NCBI GenBank assembly: GCA_045805345.1
Contig: JBJMLK010000065.1
Span: forward strand, 1 to 17,621
Length of the DNA stretch: 17,621 nucleotides
Direction: 5' to 3'
DNA from: AC-37 sp045805345
GTDB taxonomy: Bacteria; Actinomycetota; Thermoleophilia; Solirubrobacterales; Thermoleophilaceae
Below the pieces are notes generated by a model. It searched no databases. It worked only from the letters and a program-made list of their open reading frames with translations, and was not told the origin of the DNA. Numbering within the stretch: the first letter of the stretch is position 1; every line of letters begins with the position of its first letter. Made by a program: the position numbers and the translations under genes. Below are positions 1 to 6,880 of the stretch, one piece after another.

Positions 1-156
1 CTGGCGGCCGCGCTGATCCTCGGCGGAGCGCTGATGACGCTGGCGCTCCGGCTGAGCCGCCACGCCGTCCGGATGTCGGCCCTCCGGCTCTACCTCTTCT
101 CGCTCGCCTACCTCGCGCTGCTGTTCGCGGCGATGGTGGCGGACGCGCGGCTCTAG
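1..156 (+). CDS. ctaB: Heme O synthase (protoheme IX farnesyltransferase), C-terminal fragment
   Basis: Frame 1 is open from the first base to a TAG at 154-156 and gives 51 residues that end in a hydrophobic segment (LYLFSLAYLALLFAAMVAD). That pattern, an Arg/Ser-Arg stretch, then a last transmembrane helix with a 'YLxLLFAAM' core and a few polar residues, is how CtaB/CyoE enzymes of the UbiA prenyltransferase family end. The enzyme farnesylates heme B to heme O at the membrane, the first step to heme A of cytochrome aa3/caa3 oxidase. The catalytic Asp-rich motifs lie upstream of the window, so the call rests on the C-terminal pattern plus context. Oxidase genes ctaC and ctaD occur at the other end of the window, and ctaB is a known neighbour of tkt-zwf-opcA genes in actinobacteria. 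Another polytopic membrane protein remains possible. Confidence 0.72.
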   Translation: MAAALILGGALMTLALRLSRHAVRMSALRLYLFSLAYLALLFAAMVADARL

Positions 157-165
157 TCGGCGTTC

Positions 166-182
166 CGCGCCACCGCGGCGCG
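166..182 (+). terminator. Possible weak terminator hairpin after ctaB
   Basis: Ten bases after the ctaB stop codon there is a 6-bp GC stem, CGCGCC (166-171) with GGCGCG (177-182), around a 5-base loop. Only a short CCTT follows, not a T-run, so intrinsic termination is uncertain. GC-rich actinobacterial DNA forms such stems by chance. Confidence 0.25.
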
Positions 183-228
183 CCTTGCCCGGCCGCGTCC
201 GACAAGCGATGACGGGTGAGCGAAGGGT

Positions 229-272
229 GAGGGTCCATTTGTAGTGGCTATAGCCACCAGTAATGGACCCTC
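229..272. repeat. 44-bp imperfect palindrome between convergent genes
   Basis: The two 22-base halves meet at 250/251. The outer 11 bases (GAGGGTCCATT, 229-239) pair perfectly with AATGGACCCTC (262-272). The inner core GTGGCTATAGCCAC (244-257) is a perfect 14-bp palindrome. Only 3 of 22 positions mismatch (240, 241 and 243 against their partners). It lies between the 3' ends of ctaB (+) and the minus-strand gene ending at 306, so it could act as a bidirectional terminator or RNA hairpin. No T-tract follows on either strand. Its low GC and exact two-fold symmetry would also suit a binding site for a dimeric or tetrameric protein. Confidence 0.75.
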
Positions 273-276
273 GTCT

Positions 277-301
277 GAGCCGAGCCGAGCCGAGCCGAGC
301 C
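277..301. repeat. GAGCC pentamer tandem repeat, five copies
   Basis: Five uninterrupted GAGCC units run from 277 to 301, just beyond the stop codon (306-308) of the minus-strand gene and five bases from the 44-bp palindrome. Simple pentamer repeats can change copy number by slippage, but here it lies outside any coding frame I accept. Confidence 0.8.
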
Positions 302-305
302 GTGG

Positions 306-1589
306 CTAGCGGCGCCGGCGACGCAGCAGCGCCAAACCGACCGACACCAGCGACGCCGCCGCGACCGCGGCCGGACGGGCCCGGCGTCGGGGAGCCGGCG
401 GCGGGACGACGCGCGCGGGCTGGCTCGGCGCCTGGTCCAGCACCTCCGTCGGGGGCTCGGGCTCCGGCTGAGCCTCCTCAGGCGCCGCCGCGGGCGGCCA
501 CCACACGGCCGCCGTTCCCGTCTGCTCGGCGAGGCGTGGAGCACCGGGCTCGTGGCGCCTGCGCCAGGCGACCACGGAGGCGGCCAGCAGGAGCGCCAGC
601 AGCGCCAGCGCGGCCAGATACGGGCCGACGTTGGTGGAGCCCTCGCCGCCGGTCGCCACCACGCCGGCGCGCCTCAAGGCGCGGGCCGGGGAGTCGGCCG
701 CTGTCCCGGCCGCGCCGGCGTCCGCGTCCGCCACAGCGCCGTGCCCCGCCGCGCGCGCGCGCCGCCGCGCCAGCTCGGCGGTGCTCGTGAAGGTCTGGCG
801 CGACGCGAGCACGACCGTCGGCTCGAGCGCCGGTACGCCGGCGCCCGCGCTTCCGCCGAGAACGGCGCCGCCGTCGGAGCCTCCGCTCGCCTGCCCGCAG
901 CCGCCCGCGCTGCCCACGGCGCGCAGCCGCCGCAGGCCTGAGCGCTCGAGCGTCGCCGCCCGGCGCGTGGAGATCCCCAGCCGCCGCGCCGCCTGCCTGA
1001 GCGACGCCGGCGCCGCACGGCCCAGGCCGGCGCGAATCGCCAAGACCCGTCCCTCGGCGGCCGGGAGCGCGTCGAGACAGCCGCTGAGGCGCTGGACGTC
1101 GCGGCGCAGATGCCGCTCGTGCGCGGCGCGCGCACGGGCGCGGTGCTCGGCCGCGGCGTGCAACTCGGCCCTGCTCTGCGGCCCGCGCGCGGACGGCGAT
1201 CCCCGAGAGGGACCGAGCGGGGATGCCGCCCGCGACGGGTCCTGCGTCGGCGAATGCGCTCCGGGTCCATTGCTGGGTACGCCACTGCCAGCCGATGGGA
1301 CCGCATCGCGGATCGCCGAAGGAAGCCGTGAGGAGGGAGCCGAGGACGTGTCGGGCACGGCGTGCGTGACATCGGGCACCGCGCCGGAGACGTCCGGGAC
1401 CGCCCCGGACACGTCGGGAACCGACGGCGCCGACGGCACGTCGGGCACCGCGCCGCTCAGATCGGGGGTCGACTCGAGCTGCGAGCTCACGCCGCTCAGG
1501 GGCCCGCCCGACGCGCGGCCGACCGTCAGCGCGAGCAGCGCCACGGCCGCTACGACGAGCACCACGAGCCGGCGTCCGTTCCGAATCAT
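306..1589 (-). CDS. Membrane-anchored protein with VPD repeats and a sigma-70 region 4-like domain
   Basis: This 427-aa protein has no family I can name. Residues 1-27 form a signal sequence or anchor (basic MIRNGRR, then a hydrophobic run). Residues 44-81 are a degenerate 'SGAVPDV' repeat, and 82-140 are Ser/Pro-rich. Residues 160-224 align closely with sigma-70 region 4: 'LDALPAAEGRVL' (172-183), 'RRLGIS' (202-207) and 'LERSGLRRLR' (214-223). A transmembrane helix spans about 322-342 and is followed by RRRHE. A Pro/Glu-rich segment and a final hydrophobic stretch (about 408-422) capped by RRRRR follow. By the positive-inside rule the sigma-like domain would be outside the cytoplasm, which is unexpected. 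The ATG at 1589 follows GCAGG closely and lies 42 bp after the GH15 gene on the same strand, so it may be the operon's last gene. The frame has the expected codon bias, though high-GC shadow frames overlap it. Confidence 0.7.
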   Translation of the reverse strand: MIRNGRRLVVLVVAAVALLALTVGRASGGPLSGVSSQLESTPDLSGAVPDVPSAPSVPDVSGAVPDVSGAVPDVTHAVPDTSSAPSSRLPSAIRDAVPSAGSGVPSNGPGAHSPTQDPSRAASPLGPSRGSPSARGPQSRAELHAAAEHRARARAAHERHLRRDVQRLSGCLDALPAAEGRVLAIRAGLGRAAPASLRQAARRLGISTRRAATLERSGLRRLRAVGSAGGCGQASGGSDGGAVLGGSAGAGVPALEPTVVLASRQTFTSTAELARRRARAAGHGAVADADAGAAGTAADSPARALRRAGVVATGGEGSTNVGPYLAALALLALLLAASVVAWRRRHEPGAPRLAEQTGTAAVWWPPAAAPEEAQPEPEPPTEVLDQAPSQPARVVPPPAPRRRARPAAVAAASLVSVGLALLRRRRR

Positions 1590-1631
1590 CCTGCAAATGC
1601 CGTTCCCGGGTCCGCCCCGGAGTATGCGGCG

Positions 1632-3557
1632 CTAGCCGCGCCGGGCGCGCGAGAACTGGCGGGTGCTCTCCGACTGGTCGGCCCGGATCACGTGCATCAC
1701 GGCGTTGATCAGCGCCAGGTGCGTGAACGCCTGCGGGAAGTTGCCGAGGTGGCGCCCCGTGGCCGGGTCGATCTCCTCGGCGTAGAGGTAGAGCGGGCTC
1801 GCGAACGACAGCATCCGCTCGCACAGCTCGCGCGCGCGCCTGTGCTCCTCGATCTCCGCCAGCGCCGAGACGAGCCAGAACGAGCAGATCGCGAACGTCC
1901 CCTCCTCACCCGAGAGTCCGTCGTCGGTCTCTTGCGTGCGGTAGCGCAGCACGAGCCCGTCCTCAGTCAGCTCTTCGGCGATCGCGAGGACGGTCTTGCG
2001 GATCCGCTCGTCGTCGGGGGGCAGGAAGCGCACGAGCGGCATGAGCAGCACCGAGGCGTCGAGGGCGTCGGTGTCGTAGTGCTGGGTGAACACGCCGCGG
2101 TCGTCGAGGCCGTTCTCACAGATGTCGTCCTGGATCTCCTTGGCGGCCGCGTGCCAGCGCTCGGCCAGCTCCGACTCCTCGCGCAGCAGCGCGAGCCGCG
2201 CGCCGCGGTCGGCCGCCACCCAGCACATCAGCTTCGACGACGTGAAGTGCTTCGGCTCGCCGCGCACCTCCCAGATCCCGCGGTCCGGCTTACGCCAGTT
2301 CTCGAGCGCGGCCTCCACCTGCTTCCGCAGCGTCGGCCAGACGCTCTCCGGCAGCAGGTCGCGCGAGCGCGTGTGCAGGTAGACCGAGTCGAGCACCGCG
2401 CCCCACACGTCGTGCTGGTTCTGGCGGTAGGCGCCGTTGCCGATCCGGACGGGCCGCGCGCCCTCGTATCCCGCCAGGTGGTCGAGCTCCGCCTCCTCGA
2501 GCTCCTTCTCGCCGCCTATCCCGTACATGATCTGCAGGTCGTCGTCGCCCTGTCCGGCGACCTCGGCCACGAAGTAGAAGAAGTCGTTGGCCTCCCAGTC
2601 GAAGCCAAGGGTGTAGAGGCCCCACAGCATGAACGTGGAGTCCCGGATCCAGCTGTAGCGGTAGTCCCAGTTGCGCTCACCGCCGGGCGTCTCGGGCAGC
2701 GACGTGGTGGCCGCCGCCATCATCGCGCCGGTCGGCGCGTAGGTGAGGCCCTTCAGGGTCAGCGCGCTGCGCTGGAGGTAGACGCGCCACGGGTGGTCCG
2801 GGAACAGCCCGTGGTTGAGCCACTGGCGCCAGAACTCCTCGGTGCGCAGCAGCCGCTTCGACGCCTCCTCGAAGTCGGCCGGCGGCGCGTGCCTGCTCCA
2901 CGAGAGCGCGGCGTACGCCACCTCGCCCTCGCGCAGCGTGTGCCGCGCCCGGGCGCGGCGGCCTTCGAACCCGACCCGGAAGTCGGTCGTGAGCTTGAGC
3001 TGCACGTCCACGCCGTCGGCCGTGGCCACGGCCTCGTTGTAGCCCTCGCCGCTGTACTCCCACGTGGCGGGCGCGCGCCCGTAGTCGAACGCCGGCTCGC
3101 AGTCCAGGTGGACCTCGACGATGCCCTGCACGCAGAAGACCGTGCGCAGCAGCACGTGCTCGGCGTCGTCGTCGGTCGGCGTCCGGCGGTGGGTGTGCGA
3201 CCGCTCCTGCTGGTCGTGCCACGGCCCGACGAGCAGCGCGTCGCGCACGATCAGCCAGCCCATGCGGGTCTGCCAGGTGGTCTCGAGCACGTTCGTGCCC
3301 GGCACGTAGCGGCGGCCCGCCGGCACCACCACGTCCGCCGGGCCGAGCCGGAAGCCGCCGGCGTCGCGGTCGAGCAGAGCGCCGAACACGCTCGGCCCGT
3401 CGGCGCGCGGCAGGCACATCCACTCCACGTTGCCGCTCGGCGCCATCAGCGCCACCGTCTCGCAGTCGGAGAGGAACGCGTAGTCGGCGATCGGCGGGAA
3501 CGGGCTGCGACCCGTGTACTCCTCGACGACTGTGCGGACGGCTGCCGAGGCTTCCAT
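1632..3557 (-). CDS. GH15-family glycoside hydrolase (glucoamylase/trehalase-like)
   Basis: This 641-aa protein matches the bacterial GH15 family: glucoamylases, isomaltose/dextran dextrinases and actinobacterial trehalases, inverting enzymes that release glucose. The first ~270 residues form the N-terminal beta-sandwich region, starting 'YAFLSDCETVALMAP' (26-40). The (alpha/alpha)6 barrel shows 'RNWDYRYSWIRDS' (295-307), 'GIWEVRG' (427-433) with the probable general acid Glu430, and 'YAEEIDP' (592-598) with the probable base Glu594 or Glu595. 'LGNFPQAFTHLALINA' (604-619) is a family hallmark. No signal peptide is visible, so the substrate is likely internal (trehalose, glycogen or maltodextrin). 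The frame stays open to 4211, but ATG 3557 is the right start: upstream codons are a shadow of pgl, and ATG 3557 lies 2 bp after the pgl stop. Substrate specificity cannot be read from sequence alone. Confidence 0.9.
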   Translation of the reverse strand: MEASAAVRTVVEEYTGRSPFPPIADYAFLSDCETVALMAPSGNVEWMCLPRADGPSVFGALLDRDAGGFRLGPADVVVPAGRRYVPGTNVLETTWQTRMGWLIVRDALLVGPWHDQQERSHTHRRTPTDDDAEHVLLRTVFCVQGIVEVHLDCEPAFDYGRAPATWEYSGEGYNEAVATADGVDVQLKLTTDFRVGFEGRRARARHTLREGEVAYAALSWSRHAPPADFEEASKRLLRTEEFWRQWLNHGLFPDHPWRVYLQRSALTLKGLTYAPTGAMMAAATTSLPETPGGERNWDYRYSWIRDSTFMLWGLYTLGFDWEANDFFYFVAEVAGQGDDDLQIMYGIGGEKELEEAELDHLAGYEGARPVRIGNGAYRQNQHDVWGAVLDSVYLHTRSRDLLPESVWPTLRKQVEAALENWRKPDRGIWEVRGEPKHFTSSKLMCWVAADRGARLALLREESELAERWHAAAKEIQDDICENGLDDRGVFTQHYDTDALDASVLLMPLVRFLPPDDERIRKTVLAIAEELTEDGLVLRYRTQETDDGLSGEEGTFAICSFWLVSALAEIEEHRRARELCERMLSFASPLYLYAEEIDPATGRHLGNFPQAFTHLALINAVMHVIRADQSESTRQFSRARRG

Positions 3558-3559
3558 GC

Positions 3560-4249
3560 CTACAGGCGCGACGCGGCCGCGCGGTCGAGCAGCAGGACGA
3601 GCTCGCCGGAGTGCGGGCGCACGAGGCTGGCGGGCACGTCGTCGCTCGGCTCTCCGCCGCCGAACGCTCGCGCCACGGCCTCCGCCTTGCCGTCGCCGCT
3701 CACCAGGAAGACCACGGTGCGCGCCGCGTTGATCACCGGCAGCGTGAGCGAGATCCGCGGCACGAAGGGCTCGTGGCCCGCCTGCTCGACCCCGACCACC
3801 GCGCGGTCGCCCACGCGCAGCGTCGGCTGGCCGGGAAACAGCGAGGCCACGTGCGCGTCGGGGCCCAGGCCCAGAAGCACCACGTCCAGGCGGGGCAACG
3901 CCTCGCCGAGCGTCTCGCGGAGCTCGCGCTCGTAGTCGTCCGCGCCCGCGTTCGGCCCGTCCTCGCCGCGCATTCGCTTCACGGCCGGCGCTCCGCCCCC
4001 GATCCGGTCGAGCAGGGCGGCCTTCGCCATCCCGTAGTTCGAGCGCTCGTCGTCCGGCGGCACGCAGCGCTCGTCGCCGAACCAGAGCGTCGCGCCCGCC
4101 CAGTCCACGTCCATCTCCGCCGCCAGCTCGTAGGCGCGGCGCGGCGTGCTGCCGCCGGTGAGCGCGACGTGGGCGCCGGACGCCGCCGCGGCCACGAGGC
4201 GCCTCGCGCACTCCTCCGCGGGATCGTCAAGGACCAGCTTCTCGGTCAT
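3560..4249 (-). CDS. pgl: 6-phosphogluconolactonase (DevB/Pgl type)
   Basis: This 229-aa cytoplasmic enzyme has the normal length of the family. It hydrolyses 6-phosphoglucono-delta-lactone to 6-phosphogluconate, the second step of the oxidative pentose phosphate pathway. Visible motifs are the phosphate-binding 'TGGSTPRRAY' (31-40), 'WFGDERCVPPDDERSNYGM' (56-74) and 'LLGLGPDAHVASLFPG' (125-140). The last is usually GPDGH; here Ala replaces the Gly before the conserved His133. The ATG at 4249 shares one base with the opcA stop (TGATG), and no clear ribosome binding site precedes it, which suggests translational coupling. The gene sits directly after zwf-opcA, as in many actinobacteria. Confidence 0.95.
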   Translation of the reverse strand: MTEKLVLDDPAEECARRLVAAAASGAHVALTGGSTPRRAYELAAEMDVDWAGATLWFGDERCVPPDDERSNYGMAKAALLDRIGGGAPAVKRMRGEDGPNAGADDYERELRETLGEALPRLDVVLLGLGPDAHVASLFPGQPTLRVGDRAVVGVEQAGHEPFVPRISLTLPVINAARTVVFLVSGDGKAEAVARAFGGGEPSDDVPASLVRPHSGELVLLLDRAAASRL

Positions 4250-5322
4250 CAGCGCGACAGCATCGCGGACGCGGCGGCCAGCGCGGGCCCGTACGTGGGA
4301 TCGCGCAGCAACGCCTGCCTGATCCCCTCGCCGAGGATGCCCGTCTCGCCGCGCGAGGCGCCGAGCACCACGTACTTGGACTCGCGGCCGTCGCGCAGCT
4401 GCCGCTTGGCCGCCAGCCCGCCGGGGCCGCGATCGAGCGACAGGGTCATTCCGGTGCTCGTGTCGAGCGTGATCCCCGCGAGTCCCGGCACGTCCTGGCG
4501 GTCGTCGGACTCGAGCCGCAGCCGCACCTCGTGCTTACGCGTGCTGGCGCGGGAGTGCATCGTGCCGTTCTGGCGCGTCATCGGGCCGGGCTTCCAGTGG
4601 AGCCGCGAGGCCATCCAGCCCAGCAGCAGCAGCCCGCTGATCTCGGAGTCGGGGCGGTGGCGCACCACCACCTCGTCGATCCGGTCGAGCGCAGGCCGCC
4701 ACTGCCCAGGGTCGAAGCTCGAGGCGATCCGCTCGCGCCACGGCGTGGAGCGCAGCCAGGCCAGGTCCACCACGTAGCCAGTCTCGAGCAGCTGCTCGGC
4801 ACGGGCGATCGCGGCGGCGGGGTCCGGCGCCTCCACGGAGTCGAGCAGCACGACGTCGGCCAGCGCGGTCAGCGCGTCGACGGCCTGGTCGTGCCCGTGC
4901 GGCGACCAGACCACCGTGGTCAGGTCGGGCACGATCAGCGGGTCGACGATCGAGGCGAGGCCGTGCACCTGCTCGGGCCCGATGTCGACCTCCACGCGCT
5001 CCTCGCAGACCACCAGCGACCCGGGGCCCGGGTGGGTGTCCTCGCAGCTCATCGTGGCCCACGCGTCGAGCTTCGTCCGGCCGGGCTCGACGGCGCACAC
5101 GATCGTCCGCGACGGGTGGAAGCGGCCGAGCCGCTCCAGCCTGTTGACGATCTCGCCGCGCCACTCGCGGTCCACGATCGCCACCATGTTGAGCACGCGC
5201 GCGGGCGCGTAGGCGTCGCTCTGCTTGTGCTGCTCCTCGAGGAGGTGGCGCAGCGCCGCCTCGATCGCGCTCGGGGTCGTCCCCTCCGCGCTCCAGACCC
5301 CTGGGGTCTCGAGTCCGGTCAA
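4249..5322 (-). CDS. opcA: OpcA, glucose-6-phosphate dehydrogenase assembly protein
   Basis: This 357-aa protein belongs to the OpcA family, known from cyanobacteria and actinobacteria as an allosteric or assembly partner of glucose-6-phosphate dehydrogenase. Recognisable parts are the start 'VWSAEGTTPSAIEAALRHLL', the segment 'RVLNMVAIVD', 'LTTVVWSPHG' and 'LLLLGWMASRL'. The frame stays open upstream to 5511, but those codons are an Arg/Pro-rich shadow of zwf. The best start is TTG 5322, 10 bp after the zwf stop with GAGAG upstream; I see no ATG or GTG that fits better. Its position between zwf and pgl is the classic actinobacterial order and supports the call. The start remains the uncertain part. 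Confidence 0.9.
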   Translation of the reverse strand: MTGLETPGVWSAEGTTPSAIEAALRHLLEEQHKQSDAYAPARVLNMVAIVDREWRGEIVNRLERLGRFHPSRTIVCAVEPGRTKLDAWATMSCEDTHPGPGSLVVCEERVEVDIGPEQVHGLASIVDPLIVPDLTTVVWSPHGHDQAVDALTALADVVLLDSVEAPDPAAAIARAEQLLETGYVVDLAWLRSTPWRERIASSFDPGQWRPALDRIDEVVVRHRPDSEISGLLLLGWMASRLHWKPGPMTRQNGTMHSRASTRKHEVRLRLESDDRQDVPGLAGITLDTSTGMTLSLDRGPGGLAAKRQLRDGRESKYVVLGASRGETGILGEGIRQALLRDPTYGPALAAASAMLSR

Positions 5323-5332
5323 CGAGCCGCTC

Positions 5333-6880
5333 TCACAACTGCCTCCACGTGTCGCCCGGCTCGAGCAGCTCGTCGGCCTCGGCCGGCCCCGACGAGCCGG
5401 CCGGGTAGGTGGGCAGCGGCCCCGGCGTCTGCGACCAGGCCTTGAGGATCGGGTCGCAGATCCGCCACGCGGCCTCCACCTCGTCGTTGCGCGCGAACAG
5501 CGTCGCGTCACCGCGCATGGTGTCGAGGATCAGGCGCTCGTACGCCTCCGGCGACTGCGACATGAACGACGTGCCGTAGAGGAACTCCATGTTCACCGGC
5601 CGCACCGCCATGCGGGCGCCCGGGATCTTGGCCGCGAGCGACAGCGACACGCCCTCGTTGGGCTGCACCATCATGATCAGCTGGTTGGGCTCGACCCCCA
5701 GCGACCCCTTCTGCTTGAACGCGAGGTGCGGCACCGGCTTGAGCCGCACCACGATCTCGGTGTTCTTGCGCGCCAGGCGCTTGCCGTGCCGGAGGTAGAA
5801 CGGAACGCCGGCCCAGCGCCAGTTGTCGATCTTCAGCTTGACCGCCGCGAACGTCTCGGTGGCCGAGTCGTCGGGCACGCCGTCCTCGTCGAGGTAGCCG
5901 GGCACCTCGTCGCCCGCGGCCATCCCCGCCACGTACTGCGCGCGCACGGCCATGTTGGGCACGTCCTCGACCGTCGGCGCCGGGATCGAGCGCAGGATCT
6001 TCACCTTCTCGTCGCGCACCGGGTCGGCCTCGAACGACACGGGCGGCTCCATCGCCAGAAGCATCAGGAGCTGGAGCATGTGGTTCTGGATCAGGTCGCG
6101 CAGCGCGCCGGACTTGTCGTAGTAGCCGGCGCGACTGCCGATGCCGAGGTCCTCGGCCGCCGTGATCTGCACGCTCTGCACGTACGACCGGTTCCAGAGC
6201 GGCTCGAAGATCATGTTCGCGAAGCGCAGGACCAGCAGGTTCTGGACCGTCTCCTTGCCCAGGTAGTGGTCGATGCGGAAGATCTGGTTCTCGCGGAACA
6301 CCGACAGCAGCTCGCGGTTGAGCGCGAGCGCGGACTCGAGGTCGGTGCCGAACGGCTTCTCGACGATCATCCGCACCTCGGCGTCCTCGTGCTTGTGCAG
6401 GCCGCGGTCGCCCAGGGCCTTGGCGATCACCGGGAAGAACGAGGGCGCCGTGGAGAGGTAGAAGAGCCGGTTGAACGCGATCCCGGCGTCCTGGTCGTAC
6501 TGGTCGAGCACGCCGCCGAGGCGGTCGTACATGTCGTCCTGGTCGAACGACCCCGCCACGTAGCGCATGCCCTCGACCAGCGACGAGAGCACCTGATCGT
6601 CCGGCGGGCGGCGCGAGAACTGCTCGATCGACTCGCGCGCCACGGTCTGGAACTGCTCGTCGGTCTGGTCGCCGCGCGAGACGCCCACGAGGTTGAACCG
6701 CTCCGGCAGCGCCCCCTCGTGCGCGAGGTTGTAGATCGCCGGCAGCAGCTTGCGCTTTGCGAGGTCGCCCGTGGCGCCGAAGATCACCAGCGTCGTCGGG
6801 TGAACCGGCAGCCGCTCGAGCCCCTCGACGAGCGGGTTCTCCTGCTGCCCCTGAGCAGTTTGCTCGGCGACCGTGGCCAT
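5333..6880 (-). CDS. zwf: Glucose-6-phosphate 1-dehydrogenase
   Basis: This 515-aa protein has the normal length for Zwf. It oxidises glucose 6-phosphate to 6-phosphogluconolactone, the committed step of the oxidative pentose phosphate pathway. The nucleotide-binding fingerprint is 'FGATGDLAKRKLLP' (34-47), the 'EKPFG' motif is at 174-178, and the active site 'RIDHYLGKE' (202-210) contains the catalytic His of the family. The C-terminal substrate and dimer domain includes 'LQNHMLQLL'-like and 'VPFYLRHGKRL' segments. The ATG at 6880 overlaps the gnd stop by one base (TGATG); AAGG lies about 11 bases upstream. The frame remains open to 7615, but that upstream part is a shadow of gnd. OpcA encoded next is its expected partner. 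Confidence 0.97.
   Translation of the reverse strand: MATVAEQTAQGQQENPLVEGLERLPVHPTTLVIFGATGDLAKRKLLPAIYNLAHEGALPERFNLVGVSRGDQTDEQFQTVARESIEQFSRRPPDDQVLSSLVEGMRYVAGSFDQDDMYDRLGGVLDQYDQDAGIAFNRLFYLSTAPSFFPVIAKALGDRGLHKHEDAEVRMIVEKPFGTDLESALALNRELLSVFRENQIFRIDHYLGKETVQNLLVLRFANMIFEPLWNRSYVQSVQITAAEDLGIGSRAGYYDKSGALRDLIQNHMLQLLMLLAMEPPVSFEADPVRDEKVKILRSIPAPTVEDVPNMAVRAQYVAGMAAGDEVPGYLDEDGVPDDSATETFAAVKLKIDNWRWAGVPFYLRHGKRLARKNTEIVVRLKPVPHLAFKQKGSLGVEPNQLIMMVQPNEGVSLSLAAKIPGARMAVRPVNMEFLYGTSFMSQSPEAYERLILDTMRGDATLFARNDEVEAAWRICDPILKAWSQTPGPLPTYPAGSSGPAEADELLEPGDTWRQL

Noticed and set aside
263..790. + strand frame of 175 codons after ctaB
   Set aside because: It is Pro/Arg/Ala low complexity, starts inside the palindrome, and is antisense to the end of the minus-strand gene.
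674..1372. Minus-strand frame overlapping the sigma-4-like gene in another register (and a similar one at 478-1824)
   Set aside because: The Arg/Pro/Ser-rich composition is typical of a shifted frame in GC-rich DNA. The 306-1589 frame has a signal segment, a domain match and membrane helices.
1362..3935. 857-codon + strand open frame covering the sigma-4-like, GH15 and pgl genes
   Set aside because: It is His/Val/Arg/Leu-rich low-complexity sequence with no motifs and is antisense to GH15 and pgl genes with clear active sites. Long antisense frames are expected in ~70% GC DNA.
3558..4211. N-terminal extension of the GH15 frame up to 4211
   Set aside because: The added residues are an Arg/Gly-rich shadow of pgl. 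GH15 proteins begin near ATG 3557.
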